Shown: one piece after another, positions 1 to 8,276 of the stretch
How positions within the stretch are numbered: position 1 is the first letter of the stretch
How the letters are laid out: each line of letters begins with the position of its first letter
Assembly (NCBI GenBank): GCA_024305105.1
Contig: JAMWZA010000012.1
Coordinates: 1 to 64,000, forward strand
Origin: Marinoscillum sp.
Lineage (GTDB): Bacteria > Bacteroidota > Bacteroidia > Cytophagales > Cyclobacteriaceae
Length of the DNA: 64,000 nt
Direction of reading: 5' to 3'
Program-made: the position numbers and the translations under genes
The notes under the pieces: model-generated
Database searches by the model: none
What the model saw: the letters and a program-made list of their open reading frames with translations, nothing else
Told to the model about the DNA's origin: nothing

Positions 1-35
1 TTAATTAGATTAGAAATCAGAAGAAAATCAAACCG

Positions 36-1736
36 ATGAATATAAACAACAAAGCCCAGGCCCAGAATACGTATGATGCAATCGTAGTGGGAACTGGAAT
101 CAGTGGTGGCTGGGCTGCTAAGGAGCTTACTGAAAAGGGAATGAAAACCCTCGTACTCGATCGTGGGCGTAACGTGGAGCATGTTAAGGATTACCCAACC
201 ATGAACCTTAACCCATGGGAACTGCCACATGATGATGAAATCCCGGCTGAAGAGCGGAAGGATTATCAAAAGCAAATGCGTACGGGCTACACCATTAAGG
301 AATCGACCAAACACTGGTGGCCAAAGGATACAGAACATCCATATACGGAAGTCAAACGTTTTGACTGGATTAGAGGGTATCATGTTGGAGGCCGATCCAT
401 CATGTGGGGCCGTCAATCGTATCGTTTAAGTGAATTGGATTTCGAGGCGAATTTAAAAGATGGAATAGCCGTGGATTGGCCAATTCGCTATAAAGACTTG
501 TCTCCATGGTACGATAAAGTAGAATCGTATATCGGTGTGAGTGGCCAAAATGAGGGTTTGTCACAGCTACCTGATGGCAATTTTCTACCTCCAATGGAGC
601 TTAATTGTTTGGAGAAACATGTCAAAGACTCTATTTCGAAAAACTTTGAAGGCAGATTATTAACGATAGGCCGATCGGCCAATATCACTCAAAATCACAA
701 CGGAAGAGCTCATTGTCACTACAGAAACCTGTGTATGCGTGGCTGTCCTTTTGGTGGTTACTTCAGCAGTCAGAGTAGTACACTCCCTGCGGCAATGGCT
801 ACCGGCAATATGACACTAAGGCCCTACTCGATCGTAACGGAAGTCCTTTACGATCCAGAAACTCAAAAGGCCACTGGAGTAAGAGTGCAAGATGCAGAAA
901 CTGGCGAAGTGCAGGAATATTTTGCCAAAATTGTCTTTTTGAATGCCTCGGCAATCGCTTCGACATGGATCTTGCTCAACTCTAAGAGTGAGTATCATCC
1001 GGAAGGTATGGGAAATCTGTCTGGGGAGCTTGGACGCAATCTGATGGATCATCACTTTAAAGCTGGAGCAGAAGGAGATTATGATGGTTTTGAAGATAGG
1101 TACTATCATGGCAGAAGGCCAAATGGTATCTATGTGCCAAGGTTTAGAAATATTACAGAAAAGCATCCAAACTTTATCAGAGGTTACGGTTATCAAGGCG
1201 GAGCCAGCCGGCAGGAGTGGAGATCAGCGATTGCTGAGTTGGGCATCGGTGAAGAATTGAAGGAAGATATTCAGAAGCCAGGAAAGTGGCGAATGGGTCT
1301 GATGGGATTCGGCGAAATGCTGCCGTATCATGAGAATAAAATGGAGATAAACCCAGACAAGCTAGATAAGCATGGTTTGCCAACCATTACTTTTGATTGC
1401 GAGTTCAAAGAGAACGAGCTGGAGATGAGGAAAGACATGCAGTCCTCAGCTGCTGAGATGTTGGAAAAGGCTGGTTTGAAAAATGTTAGAACTTATGATA
1501 GTATCGGCGGTCCTGGATTAGGAATTCACGAAATGGGTACTGCACGAATGGGGCGTGATCCAAAAACTTCTGTACTGAACAAATGGAATCAGGTGCATGA
1601 AGTGAAAAACGTTTTTGTTACTGATGGAGCTGCAATGACCTCTTCGGCATGTCAGAACCCGTCACTGACATACATGGCGTTGACTGCCAGAGCTGCAGAC
1701 TATGCAACAAGTGAACTTAAAAAAGGAAACCTATAA
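36..1736 (+). CDS. GMC-family FAD-dependent oxidoreductase
   Basis: This 566-residue protein is a flavin dehydrogenase of the glucose-methanol-choline family, which oxidises alcohol groups of sugars or related polyols. The N-terminal dinucleotide fold is seen as G19-x-G21-x-x-G24 after a hydrophobic strand. The C-terminal GMC domain carries the expected catalytic pair, H498 in HEMGT and N541 in CQNPSLT. A Cys-rich stretch near residues 226-238 (C-x5-C-x3-C) resembles segments of sugar dehydrogenase large subunits that carry an Fe-S cluster; that reading is inference. There is no signal peptide. The next gene starts two bases after the stop and encodes the family's small subunit, which has a Tat-like signal, so the pair probably acts at the periplasmic face. 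The substrate cannot be told from sequence. The family call is secure. Confidence 0.92.
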   Translation: MNINNKAQAQNTYDAIVVGTGISGGWAAKELTEKGMKTLVLDRGRNVEHVKDYPTMNLNPWELPHDDEIPAEERKDYQKQMRTGYTIKESTKHWWPKDTEHPYTEVKRFDWIRGYHVGGRSIMWGRQSYRLSELDFEANLKDGIAVDWPIRYKDLSPWYDKVESYIGVSGQNEGLSQLPDGNFLPPMELNCLEKHVKDSISKNFEGRLLTIGRSANITQNHNGRAHCHYRNLCMRGCPFGGYFSSQSSTLPAAMATGNMTLRPYSIVTEVLYDPETQKATGVRVQDAETGEVQEYFAKIVFLNASAIASTWILLNSKSEYHPEGMGNLSGELGRNLMDHHFKAGAEGDYDGFEDRYYHGRRPNGIYVPRFRNITEKHPNFIRGYGYQGGASRQEWRSAIAELGIGEELKEDIQKPGKWRMGLMGFGEMLPYHENKMEINPDKLDKHGLPTITFDCEFKENELEMRKDMQSSAAEMLEKAGLKNVRTYDSIGGPGLGIHEMGTARMGRDPKTSVLNKWNQVHEVKNVFVTDGAAMTSSACQNPSLTYMALTARAADYATSELKKGNL

Positions 1737-1738
1737 TC

Positions 1739-2320
1739 ATGGAAAATATTAAGCGTCGAGAAGCACTAAAACGGACAGCCTGGATTATGGGGGCGGCACT
1801 AAGTGCACCGACTATAGCCGGGATTTTAAATGGGTGTTCTCCAAAACCTGAGCTGACTTGGGTACCTACCTTTTTTAATGAAGATCAGGCACGTCTGGTG
1901 ATGCAGGTGGCGGAGACCATACTACCCGAAACAGAAACTCCGGGAGCTAAATCCTTGGGTGTACCTGGGTTTATTGAGGAAATGGTCAGTGTCACTTATC
2001 AGGAGGAACAGCGTAAAGAATTTTTGGCCGGTTTACAGAAGCTAAATGAACAATGCAAAACATCCATGGGGGAGGATTTTGTTTTATTGGAGCCTGCTCG
2101 TCAGAAGGAATTTTGCCAGAAATTGGATGCTGAGGCAAAGGCAGCACCTTGGGGCAATAAGCCCGTGTTCTGGGATTTGAAAGAATTGACCATAGTTGGG
2201 TACTATACAACAGAGTATGGAGCTACAGAGGCTTTACAATACATGGCGATCCCTGTGGAGCAGCACGGTTGTCTGCCTTTGTCCGAAACCGGAAACGGTA
2301 AAACCTGGGCAACTTCATAG
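1739..2320 (+). CDS. gluconate 2-dehydrogenase subunit 3 family protein
   Basis: This 193-residue protein matches the small (gamma) subunit family found beside membrane-associated GMC dehydrogenases. The N-terminus has twin arginines (R6-R7), a hydrophobic segment and a lipobox-like L-N-G-C ending at C33, so it looks like a Tat-exported lipoprotein that could carry the folded catalytic subunit across the membrane. The body contains the family's typical start, a segment on loss of electron acceptors reading QVAETILPETETPGAK around residues 56-72. It follows the oxidoreductase by two bases and a terminator follows it, so the two form a complete transcription unit. No cytochrome subunit is encoded next to it, so the electron acceptor is unknown. 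Confidence 0.85.
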   Translation: MENIKRREALKRTAWIMGAALSAPTIAGILNGCSPKPELTWVPTFFNEDQARLVMQVAETILPETETPGAKSLGVPGFIEEMVSVTYQEEQRKEFLAGLQKLNEQCKTSMGEDFVLLEPARQKEFCQKLDAEAKAAPWGNKPVFWDLKELTIVGYYTTEYGATEALQYMAIPVEQHGCLPLSETGNGKTWATS

Positions 2321-2347
2321 AAAATTTTTATTTCGACGATTGATTAG

Positions 2348-2379
2348 GGCCATCTGTTAACGAGCAGGTGGCCTTTTTT
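2348..2379 (+). terminator. intrinsic terminator of the GMC operon
   Basis: A nine-base-pair stem (2348-2356 pairing with 2365-2373, one G-U) with an eight-base loop is followed by six T residues. It closes the dehydrogenase two-gene unit and separates it from the L,D-transpeptidase gene. Confidence 0.85.
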
Positions 2380-2428
2380 ATATAGATCTATTGGTGTACT
2401 TTTATCCTATACCAGCAAATTCCTTCTT

Positions 2429-4024
2429 ATGCTTAGAAGTCTCATCTTCCTTTTTATTTTCAATTTTGCCCTAAATCTCCAGTCTCAAACAGATGAAAAT
2501 CTCCAAAATGAGATACGCATAAAAGTTGAGCAGCTTCGTGGGAATGGGTTGATTGTGCAGGGAGAAAAAATCTGCTGTGGACAGTCCATTTCGACTTTTT
2601 ACACCAATCGGCTTTTCGAAACTATCTGGACAAATGAACTGATCGAACAGCTATTGAGTGAAATTGCTCTAAGTAAAATGGATGGCCTAGATCCGGAAGA
2701 CTATCATATAGAGCTTTTGCGTGAATTGGCCCAGGTGCAGACCATGAGTCCATATGAACAGGCCAATTTTGAATTGTTACTGACTGATTCATTCCTGCTA
2801 TTGGCTACGCATCTCCTGTCTGGCAAGGTAAATCCGGTAACGATCAATCCCGACTGGAGAGTGGTTAAACGGGAGGGAGATCCTGTTGAACTATTAGCTA
2901 AGGCCATTATTGAAGCTGATGTTCAGGGGGTGATTGATTCACTCAGGCCTAAGTACAAGGCTTATGGAAGATTGAAAGAAAAACTGCGAGTCTACCGCGA
3001 AGTTTCTATAAATGGAGGATGGGGTACGGTAGAAGATGGGCCGACGATCAAGCCTGGAGAAGCGGGTGATCGTGTTTTGCAGGTTCGGAATCGTTTAACT
3101 GCCAGTGGTGATTTACAGTCTTATACAAATGACGAGCCTGAGCTATACGATGAAGTATTGAAAGAAGCCGTAAGAAAATTTCAAATAAGACATGGGCTGG
3201 AGGTAGATGGCTCTGTTGGGAAGTCTACCCTTGCAGCAATGAATGTGTCAGTTGAGGACCGTATACAAGATATTATTTTGAATCTGGAGAGATGCCGATG
3301 GCTGCCGCAGGATTTAGGAGATCACTACGTTATGGTCAACCTTCCAGCATATGAAATGGAAGTAATCAAGGGACAGGAAGTGACTCTGGAGATGGGTGTG
3401 GCAGTAGGTAAGCCCTACAGGCAAACACCTGTATTCAGTTCTAAATTGTCTTACATGGTGATAAATCCTTATTGGACGGTACCTCCAACGATTCTCTATC
3501 AGGACATGATTCCAGCACAAATTAAAAATGCAAACTACCTTCCTTCGTTACAAATTAAAGTATTGGATCAGTCGGGAAATGAAGTAGATCCTGCAACTAT
3601 TAATTGGTCAGGTTACAATAGAAACTTTCCATATACGCTGCGCCAGGAACCCGGAAAACTCAATGCTCTTGGTCGAGTGAAATTTATCTTTCCCAATGAG
3701 TTTAATATTTACATGCATGATACCAATCATCCGGAGGTTTTTGCGAAGTACAACCGCGCTTTGAGTTCAGGTTGCATTCGATTAGCTCAGCCGATGGAAC
3801 TGGCCTATTATTTAGGAAGTTTGCAATCAAAGCCGCTCAATAGAGAAGCGATAGATGAACTATCCAAATCAAAATCCAATCAAGCAGTGATTTTGAGTGA
3901 ACCGCTCACCGTTCATATGCAGTACTGGACAGCATTTGTAGATGAGAGGGGGAGTTTGAATTTTCGGCCGGATATATACGATCGCAATCCTCGGTTACTA
4001 AAAGCCTTTACTAGTTCCCTTTAG
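2429..4024 (+). CDS. L,D-transpeptidase with peptidoglycan-binding domain (YcbB/LdtD type)
   Basis: This 531-residue exported enzyme belongs to the large YkuD-type L,D-transpeptidases, which make 3-3 cross-links in peptidoglycan or attach molecules to it. A signal peptide covers about residues 1-19. A scaffold region follows, then a peptidoglycan-binding helical domain at about 211-272 (AVRKFQIRHGLEVDG), then the catalytic YkuD domain at about 300-480. The catalytic signature is complete: H430 in MHDT and C449 in SSGCIRL. Length fits the LdtD subfamily. A TActTTTA box at 2397-2404 is a plausible -7 element. The gene ends by running 14 bases into the tail of a second, unrelated-type L,D-transpeptidase on the other strand. 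Confidence 0.93.
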   Translation: MLRSLIFLFIFNFALNLQSQTDENLQNEIRIKVEQLRGNGLIVQGEKICCGQSISTFYTNRLFETIWTNELIEQLLSEIALSKMDGLDPEDYHIELLRELAQVQTMSPYEQANFELLLTDSFLLLATHLLSGKVNPVTINPDWRVVKREGDPVELLAKAIIEADVQGVIDSLRPKYKAYGRLKEKLRVYREVSINGGWGTVEDGPTIKPGEAGDRVLQVRNRLTASGDLQSYTNDEPELYDEVLKEAVRKFQIRHGLEVDGSVGKSTLAAMNVSVEDRIQDIILNLERCRWLPQDLGDHYVMVNLPAYEMEVIKGQEVTLEMGVAVGKPYRQTPVFSSKLSYMVINPYWTVPPTILYQDMIPAQIKNANYLPSLQIKVLDQSGNEVDPATINWSGYNRNFPYTLRQEPGKLNALGRVKFIFPNEFNIYMHDTNHPEVFAKYNRALSSGCIRLAQPMELAYYLGSLQSKPLNREAIDELSKSKSNQAVILSEPLTVHMQYWTAFVDERGSLNFRPDIYDRNPRLLKAFTSSL

Positions 4025-4763
4025 CTATTGGCTGACTAGAATAGTAAGCGTTTGCCTTTTCCAGATTTTGAAGTTGCGTTTGATTGTCGTATTTCTCTAG
4101 TGGGTAATAAATAAACAGAACCGATTTGTTAGCTAGTCCACGGATTATTTCCTTGTGGTCTTTTAGTGCAATGGCCGGACAGCCAAATGAACGACCAAGC
4201 CTTCCAACTTTTTTGCTAAAATCCTTACTCACATAATTTGCACTATGCATGACTATGGCTCTTTCCCTTGCTTTGTCATTAAAACCAGACTCCATACCAT
4301 CCAATCGAAGACTTAGGCCATGTTTGCCATAGTAATTTTCGCCGGTCAGGTAAAAGCCCACACTGCTTTGGTTGGAATTTCTGATGTTCGAAAAACTTTT
4401 AGCATACTCTCCACCGGTGTTTTTGCCATGAGCTACTAGTCTGTAATACAGAACTTTGTTGGATTTCAAATCAATCACCCACATACGTTTTAAGTTGGAT
4501 GATAACCTGAAATCGACAATCGTCAACTTTTCATTGGATATTTTCTTTCCGCTGGCAAGTAGGTTGTAGTACCCGATCATGCCCTTTTGATACAAGTCAA
4601 ATGCCGGCTTGCTCTTTTCTAAAACAGTCAATGACTCGTACTGCTGAAGAATGTGATCTTCAACTAGTATGTTTGATTGGCTATAGCAAGAAGTGTGAAA
4701 AAACGCCAGAAAACATCCTGTAATCATCGCGTTTACGAAAAACAATTTAAACTTGGATCTCAT
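4011..4763 (-). CDS. murein L,D-transpeptidase catalytic-domain family protein
   Basis: This 250-residue protein belongs to the short Bacteroidota/proteobacterial branch of L,D-transpeptidases, different from its convergent neighbour. It has an N-terminal hydrophobic export segment. The catalytic region has H173 in MHSAN and C195 in GRSFGCPA, the expected His/Cys pair for thiol-based transfer to a diaminopimelate side chain. Residues around 112-150 (SNIRNSNQSSVGFYLTGENYYGKHG) match the substrate-cleft segment of the family. The start is the only good ATG before the signal segment. It probably acts in the periplasm on peptidoglycan; whether it cross-links or trims is not visible. Confidence 0.9.
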   Translation of the reverse strand: MRSKFKLFFVNAMITGCFLAFFHTSCYSQSNILVEDHILQQYESLTVLEKSKPAFDLYQKGMIGYYNLLASGKKISNEKLTIVDFRLSSNLKRMWVIDLKSNKVLYYRLVAHGKNTGGEYAKSFSNIRNSNQSSVGFYLTGENYYGKHGLSLRLDGMESGFNDKARERAIVMHSANYVSKDFSKKVGRLGRSFGCPAIALKDHKEIIRGLANKSVLFIYYPLEKYDNQTQLQNLEKANAYYSSQPIAKGN

Positions 4764-4841
4764 TTTATTTAATCATAAAGCGATAACGTAAATCTTTCTG
4801 AAAGGGTGCGCGTAAAAGAACTAATTGTTAAAAATAATTCT

Positions 4842-5972
4842 ATGCAAAAACTAACCTATACACTACTTCTGTCTTTAGTCATTTTTCAACTGAAAGCGCA
4901 AGACGATGCAGATACAACCAAAATGGATTTTGAAGAATATGACCCAATCTCTACGTTGGTTGTGCCTGAGAATCCCGTCAAAAAAGCCCGCTTCCCATTT
5001 ATCGATGTGCATAGTCATCAGTGGAATATGACCGTAGACAAGGTCAATCAGCTGGAAGCAGAAATGGATGAGCTCAATATGGCCATTATGGTGAATTTGA
5101 GTGGTCGTGGCTTTGATAGAGCCGCGGGAGATATTGGTTCTCAGGAATATCTGGCATCCATGGTTCGTAGGATAGAAGGTGAGGCTCCCGGTAGGATAGT
5201 GGTATTCACTAATGTGTCATTCAAAGAGATGGGTAATGATGGCTGGTCGGATGAAGCTGTCCGTCAGTTGGAAGAAGATGTGGCCAATGGTGCCAAAGGG
5301 TTGAAAATCTACAAAAGCCTGGGAATGGGTATCAACGATGTGGATGGCAACAGGGTGCCTATCAATGATAAGCGCTTAGATCCGGTTTGGGCCAAGTGTG
5401 GTGAGTTAGGTATTCCCGTCTTAATACATGCAGCTGATCCAAAATCTTTTTGGGATCCACATGATGAAAAGAATGAGCGTTGGTTGGAATTGAAACTAAG
5501 ACCTAGAAGAAAGCGGACTGCCGAAGATCCAGCTCCATGGGAGCAAATAATTGCAGAGCAGCATGATGTTTTTCGAAAGCATCCAAAAACAACTTTTGTC
5601 AACGCACACATGGGTTGGATGGCGAATGACCTGGGAGCATTGTCGGAGCATTTGGACACCTACCCGAATGTGAATGTGGGGATAGGTGCGGTAATTGCGG
5701 AGCTAGGACGACAACCAAGATTCGCGAAGGCATTTTTTGAAAAGTATCAGGACCGAATTCTTTTCGCGAAGGATGCTTATAACCCGGAAGAGTTTTACAC
5801 TTATTTCAGAGTATTGGAAACAGCAGACGAGTACTTTCCCTACTATAAGAAGTATCATGCTTTTTGGCGAATGTATGGTTTGGACCTTCCTGATGAAATA
5901 CTGAAGAAAGTGTATTATAAAAATGCACTTAGAATAATACCGGGACTGGATAGTCGCTTGTTCCCTGAATGA
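4842..5972 (+). CDS. secreted amidohydrolase-family (amidohydrolase 2) protein
   Basis: The protein is a TIM-barrel metal-dependent hydrolase of the amidohydrolase 2 (ACMSD-like) group. I start it at the ATG at 4842 because it opens directly into a clean signal peptide (MQKLTYTLLLSLVIFQLKAQ), giving 376 residues; an upstream GTG at 4806 adds twelve charged residues that would spoil it. Metal-binding motifs are present in order: DVHSH near the start of the barrel, LIHAAD, VNAHMG, and a late FAKDAY aspartate. Cytophagales genomes often carry such exported members, but the substrate is unknown. An intrinsic terminator starts 24 bases after the stop codon. Confidence 0.85.
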   Translation: MQKLTYTLLLSLVIFQLKAQDDADTTKMDFEEYDPISTLVVPENPVKKARFPFIDVHSHQWNMTVDKVNQLEAEMDELNMAIMVNLSGRGFDRAAGDIGSQEYLASMVRRIEGEAPGRIVVFTNVSFKEMGNDGWSDEAVRQLEEDVANGAKGLKIYKSLGMGINDVDGNRVPINDKRLDPVWAKCGELGIPVLIHAADPKSFWDPHDEKNERWLELKLRPRRKRTAEDPAPWEQIIAEQHDVFRKHPKTTFVNAHMGWMANDLGALSEHLDTYPNVNVGIGAVIAELGRQPRFAKAFFEKYQDRILFAKDAYNPEEFYTYFRVLETADEYFPYYKKYHAFWRMYGLDLPDEILKKVYYKNALRIIPGLDSRLFPE

Positions 5973-5983
5973 TTTGTTGAATT

Positions 5984-7774
5984 ATGCATAACTTGAAAGG
6001 AAGCACAAAACGCTTCCTTTTTTTTGTGAGTATCCTAAGGAAAATTTTACCGGTCAAAAACCCAAAGGCACCTGTCGAAAGTAGGTTGTTGGAGATATCT
6101 TTGTTTACGACGGTACTCATTTTTTATTTTTGGTCTATTCTAGGGGTTTATTTCGGTTACGAATGGCCAGTACTCACCGTTTATCTGGTTGGTTCTGTTG
6201 TTTATTCAGTGCTATATGCCTTTTATAAGCGCGGTGGTTCTCATCGCAAGATTTCTTTGTTGTACTATTTTTTGGTTTTCATCATGCTTGGAGTAGCATG
6301 GTTGCCATCAGGTGGGCTTGTAGGAGCAATTACATACTTTGTAGTCTTGGTCTTCTTATCGGGGTTGTTGGTACTTGATCCACGTGACTTCCGATTGTTT
6401 GTTCTGGTGTCTATTGGATTGGTGCTCGTTTTTACCTTATATGAGTTCTATGTTCCGGATGCTGCGGCGCTATATACAGACAAGATGGGATTGATACGAG
6501 ACCTGGCTATTGCCAACGTGACCATGTTGGGTGTTTTGGCCATCACCATGTATATTTTTAAACGTGCGTATGCTTATGATAGAGTGCGACTTAAGCGTGC
6601 TAATTATAGCCTGGAACTAGAGAAGCTGAATGTTGAAAAGGCAAACAAAGCTAAAACGACTTTCCTTGCTAATGTCAGTCATGAGATGAGAACTCCATTA
6701 AATGGGATTGTGGGAACGGCCGAGCTTTTAAAACAAACAGATCTGACTGAAGAGCAATCTGAAATGATCAATGACATGGTTTATAGTAGTGATATTCTGC
6801 GTGGATTGATTTCCAATGTTTTGGATATTACCATGATCGAAGAGGGAAAGATGGTGCTGTTGAACAATCAGTTTGACTATCATAAAGTGGTCAGTGAAGT
6901 AAAAAATTTCTTCAGCCCTCTTCTGAGGGAGCAGAATGAATTGCAATTGATCATTGAAACTGATTATTCCATCCCAGTACGCCTTCTCGGAGATCCATCC
7001 CGACTCAGTCAGATTTTAATTAATCTGGTTAATAACGCCATCAAATTCACTGATAGTGGGTATGTGAAAGTTGCCACAAAGCTTATTTCAAAAGACCCTG
7101 GAGGAGTTATTATTAAAACACTGATTGAAGATTCTGGGAGAGGGATTTCTCCAGAACACCAGGAACATATTTTTGATGAGTTTCATCGCGATGAAAAGGT
7201 AGCTGGTATCGAAGGGACAGGTTTAGGCCTTTCAATTTGTAAGAAGATCATTTCGGCAATGGGAGGGAATCTTCGTTTAGAACGCTCTACCTCTGAAGGA
7301 ACCGTATTCAGTTTCACTATTCCTTTAAGCATTCCAAAACACGGCAGTGCTGAAGACTCTAACCAGCCCAAACTGTCCTATGATATAGACTTGAGTCAAT
7401 TGCGAATACTAATTGCGGAAGACCAGCCAATCAACCAAATGGTCCTGACCAAGATGTTGAAGAATATTGGAATCAATTCTATAGAGCTGGCTGAAGACGG
7501 ACAAAAGGCCATTGATCTATCCATGGAAAAGACCTTTGATTTCATTTTAATGGATATTCGGATGCCCGTAAAAGATGGAATCCAAGCATCAAAGGAGATT
7601 CTGTCTCACACAGACGGCCAGAAAGCGCCGGTTATTATTTCTATAACGGCTAATGCATTGAAGGTGGATCAGGAAGCGTGTTATGAAGTTGGTATTAAAG
7701 ACTTTATCAGTAAACCCTTCAACATGGAAGTCCTTCGGACTACATTGGAAAAGTACGTTGATACAAAGTTGTGA
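5984..7774 (+). CDS. hybrid sensor histidine kinase/response regulator
   Basis: The frame gives 596 residues. About six hydrophobic helices fill residues 30-195 and form a membrane sensor without an obvious periplasmic domain. Then come a short coiled linker, a HisKA domain with the phospho-acceptor H233 in SHEMRTPL, an ATPase domain (NAIKFT, GRGIS and GTGLGLSI boxes) and a C-terminal receiver with D524 in LMDIRMP and the K of SKPF. It should autophosphorylate and pass phosphate to its own receiver, and probably to an unlinked phosphotransfer partner. The ATG at 5984 lies upstream of a strong intrinsic terminator, so a GTG at 6026, just after the T run, may be the true start. The signal sensed is unknown. 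Confidence 0.9.
   Translation: MHNLKGSTKRFLFFVSILRKILPVKNPKAPVESRLLEISLFTTVLIFYFWSILGVYFGYEWPVLTVYLVGSVVYSVLYAFYKRGGSHRKISLLYYFLVFIMLGVAWLPSGGLVGAITYFVVLVFLSGLLVLDPRDFRLFVLVSIGLVLVFTLYEFYVPDAAALYTDKMGLIRDLAIANVTMLGVLAITMYIFKRAYAYDRVRLKRANYSLELEKLNVEKANKAKTTFLANVSHEMRTPLNGIVGTAELLKQTDLTEEQSEMINDMVYSSDILRGLISNVLDITMIEEGKMVLLNNQFDYHKVVSEVKNFFSPLLREQNELQLIIETDYSIPVRLLGDPSRLSQILINLVNNAIKFTDSGYVKVATKLISKDPGGVIIKTLIEDSGRGISPEHQEHIFDEFHRDEKVAGIEGTGLGLSICKKIISAMGGNLRLERSTSEGTVFSFTIPLSIPKHGSAEDSNQPKLSYDIDLSQLRILIAEDQPINQMVLTKMLKNIGINSIELAEDGQKAIDLSMEKTFDFILMDIRMPVKDGIQASKEILSHTDGQKAPVIISITANALKVDQEACYEVGIKDFISKPFNMEVLRTTLEKYVDTKL
5996..6025 (+). terminator. intrinsic terminator overlapping the start of the next reading frame
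   Basis: A perfect nine-base-pair stem (5996-6004 with 6012-6020), a seven-base loop and an unbroken run of T to 6025 form a textbook terminator for the amidohydrolase gene. It lies inside the first 14 codons of the longest version of the histidine-kinase frame, which makes it important for deciding that gene's start. Confidence 0.8.
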
Positions 7775-7789
7775 TTAAATTGGGTACCG

Positions 7790-7835
7790 GTAAGGCGGGG
7801 ATTCTAATGCGTCCGCCCAGAACTGCAACCTCGGT
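7790..7835 (-). pseudogene. possible decayed 3'-half copy of tRNA-Arg(ACG)
   Basis: On the minus strand, a ten-base match to the variable-loop/T-stem junction of tRNA-Arg(ACG) (7832-7823) is followed after about 15 foreign bases by a T-arm-like TTAGAATCCCCGCC (7807-7794). The true tRNA has the same blocks without the insertion. The rest of the stretch between the kinase gene and the tRNA shows no gene. The match is short, so this is a weak call that gains support mainly from the clearer case at the other tRNA-Arg gene. Confidence 0.3.
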
Positions 7836-7970
7836 TGGTTACTTAGTTTCAAGGCAGGATTACCTTCGGTGATCCTTTGGCTTCCTAATTCCGAGAACAA
7901 AGCCCTGAATCAGAGATTTAGTCTTTTGCGTTTTTTGATCCTTATCAGAATAAATTCTGAACGTCTAAAA

Positions 7971-8005
7971 ACACAAAAGCCCTTTCATGAAAATGAAAGG
8001 GCTTT
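7971..8005 (-). terminator. intrinsic terminator of tRNA-Arg(ACG)
   Basis: A perfect 13-base-pair stem (7976-7988 with 7993-8005) with a GAAA/TTTC loop lies ten bases past the 3' end of the tRNA. On the minus strand it runs into a T-rich tail (TTTTGTGTTTTT). Confidence 0.85.
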
Positions 8006-8015
8006 GTTCTCTTAG

Positions 8016-8089
8016 TGAACCCGGCAGGATTCAAACCTGCAACCTCCAGAGCCGTAATCTGGTGCACTATTCAGTTATGCTACGGGTCC
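8016..8089 (-). tRNA. tRNA-Arg(ACG)
   Basis: The minus strand folds into a full cloverleaf of 74 bases: acceptor GGACCCG with CGGGTTC, D stem GCAT with GTGC, anticodon stem CCAGA with TCTGG around loop TTACGGC, and T stem GCAGG with CCTGC. The anticodon is ACG (A34 normally becomes inosine), reading CGN arginine codons. The 3' CCA is not encoded. The T loop is TTTGAAT, so position 56 is U rather than C, and the D loop has G18-A19 rather than G18-G19. The two changes together keep a Watson-Crick pair at 19-56. A15-U48 and U8-A14 are also present, so the molecule should still fold. Confidence 0.9.
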
Positions 8090-8247
8090 ATATTTTGATT
8101 AACACTTTTTAAGAAGAAAAGGCGTTTAATACCTAAATCTCCCGTGTATCTTGCAGCATTATTGAGGCTGCGTGATCAAAATCGAGCACAAAGTTAATAA
8201 TTTGTCTTATATATCAACGTTAATCCCTTAGGTTTTAAAATAGATTC

Positions 8248-8255
8248 TATCTTTG
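8248..8255 (+). promoter_or_regulatory. Bacteroidota -7 promoter box
   Basis: TATCTTTG matches the phylum consensus TAnnTTTG exactly and ends 21 bases before the ATG at 8277. It supports that ATG over a TTG at 8253, which lies inside the box. Confidence 0.6.
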
Positions 8256-8276
8256 CCCCCGAAATTAGAGAACTGT

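Noticed and set aside
816-1196. 126-codon frame on the minus strand
   Set aside because: It lies wholly opposite the GMC oxidoreductase, has no family resemblance, and the plus-strand frame is clearly the gene.
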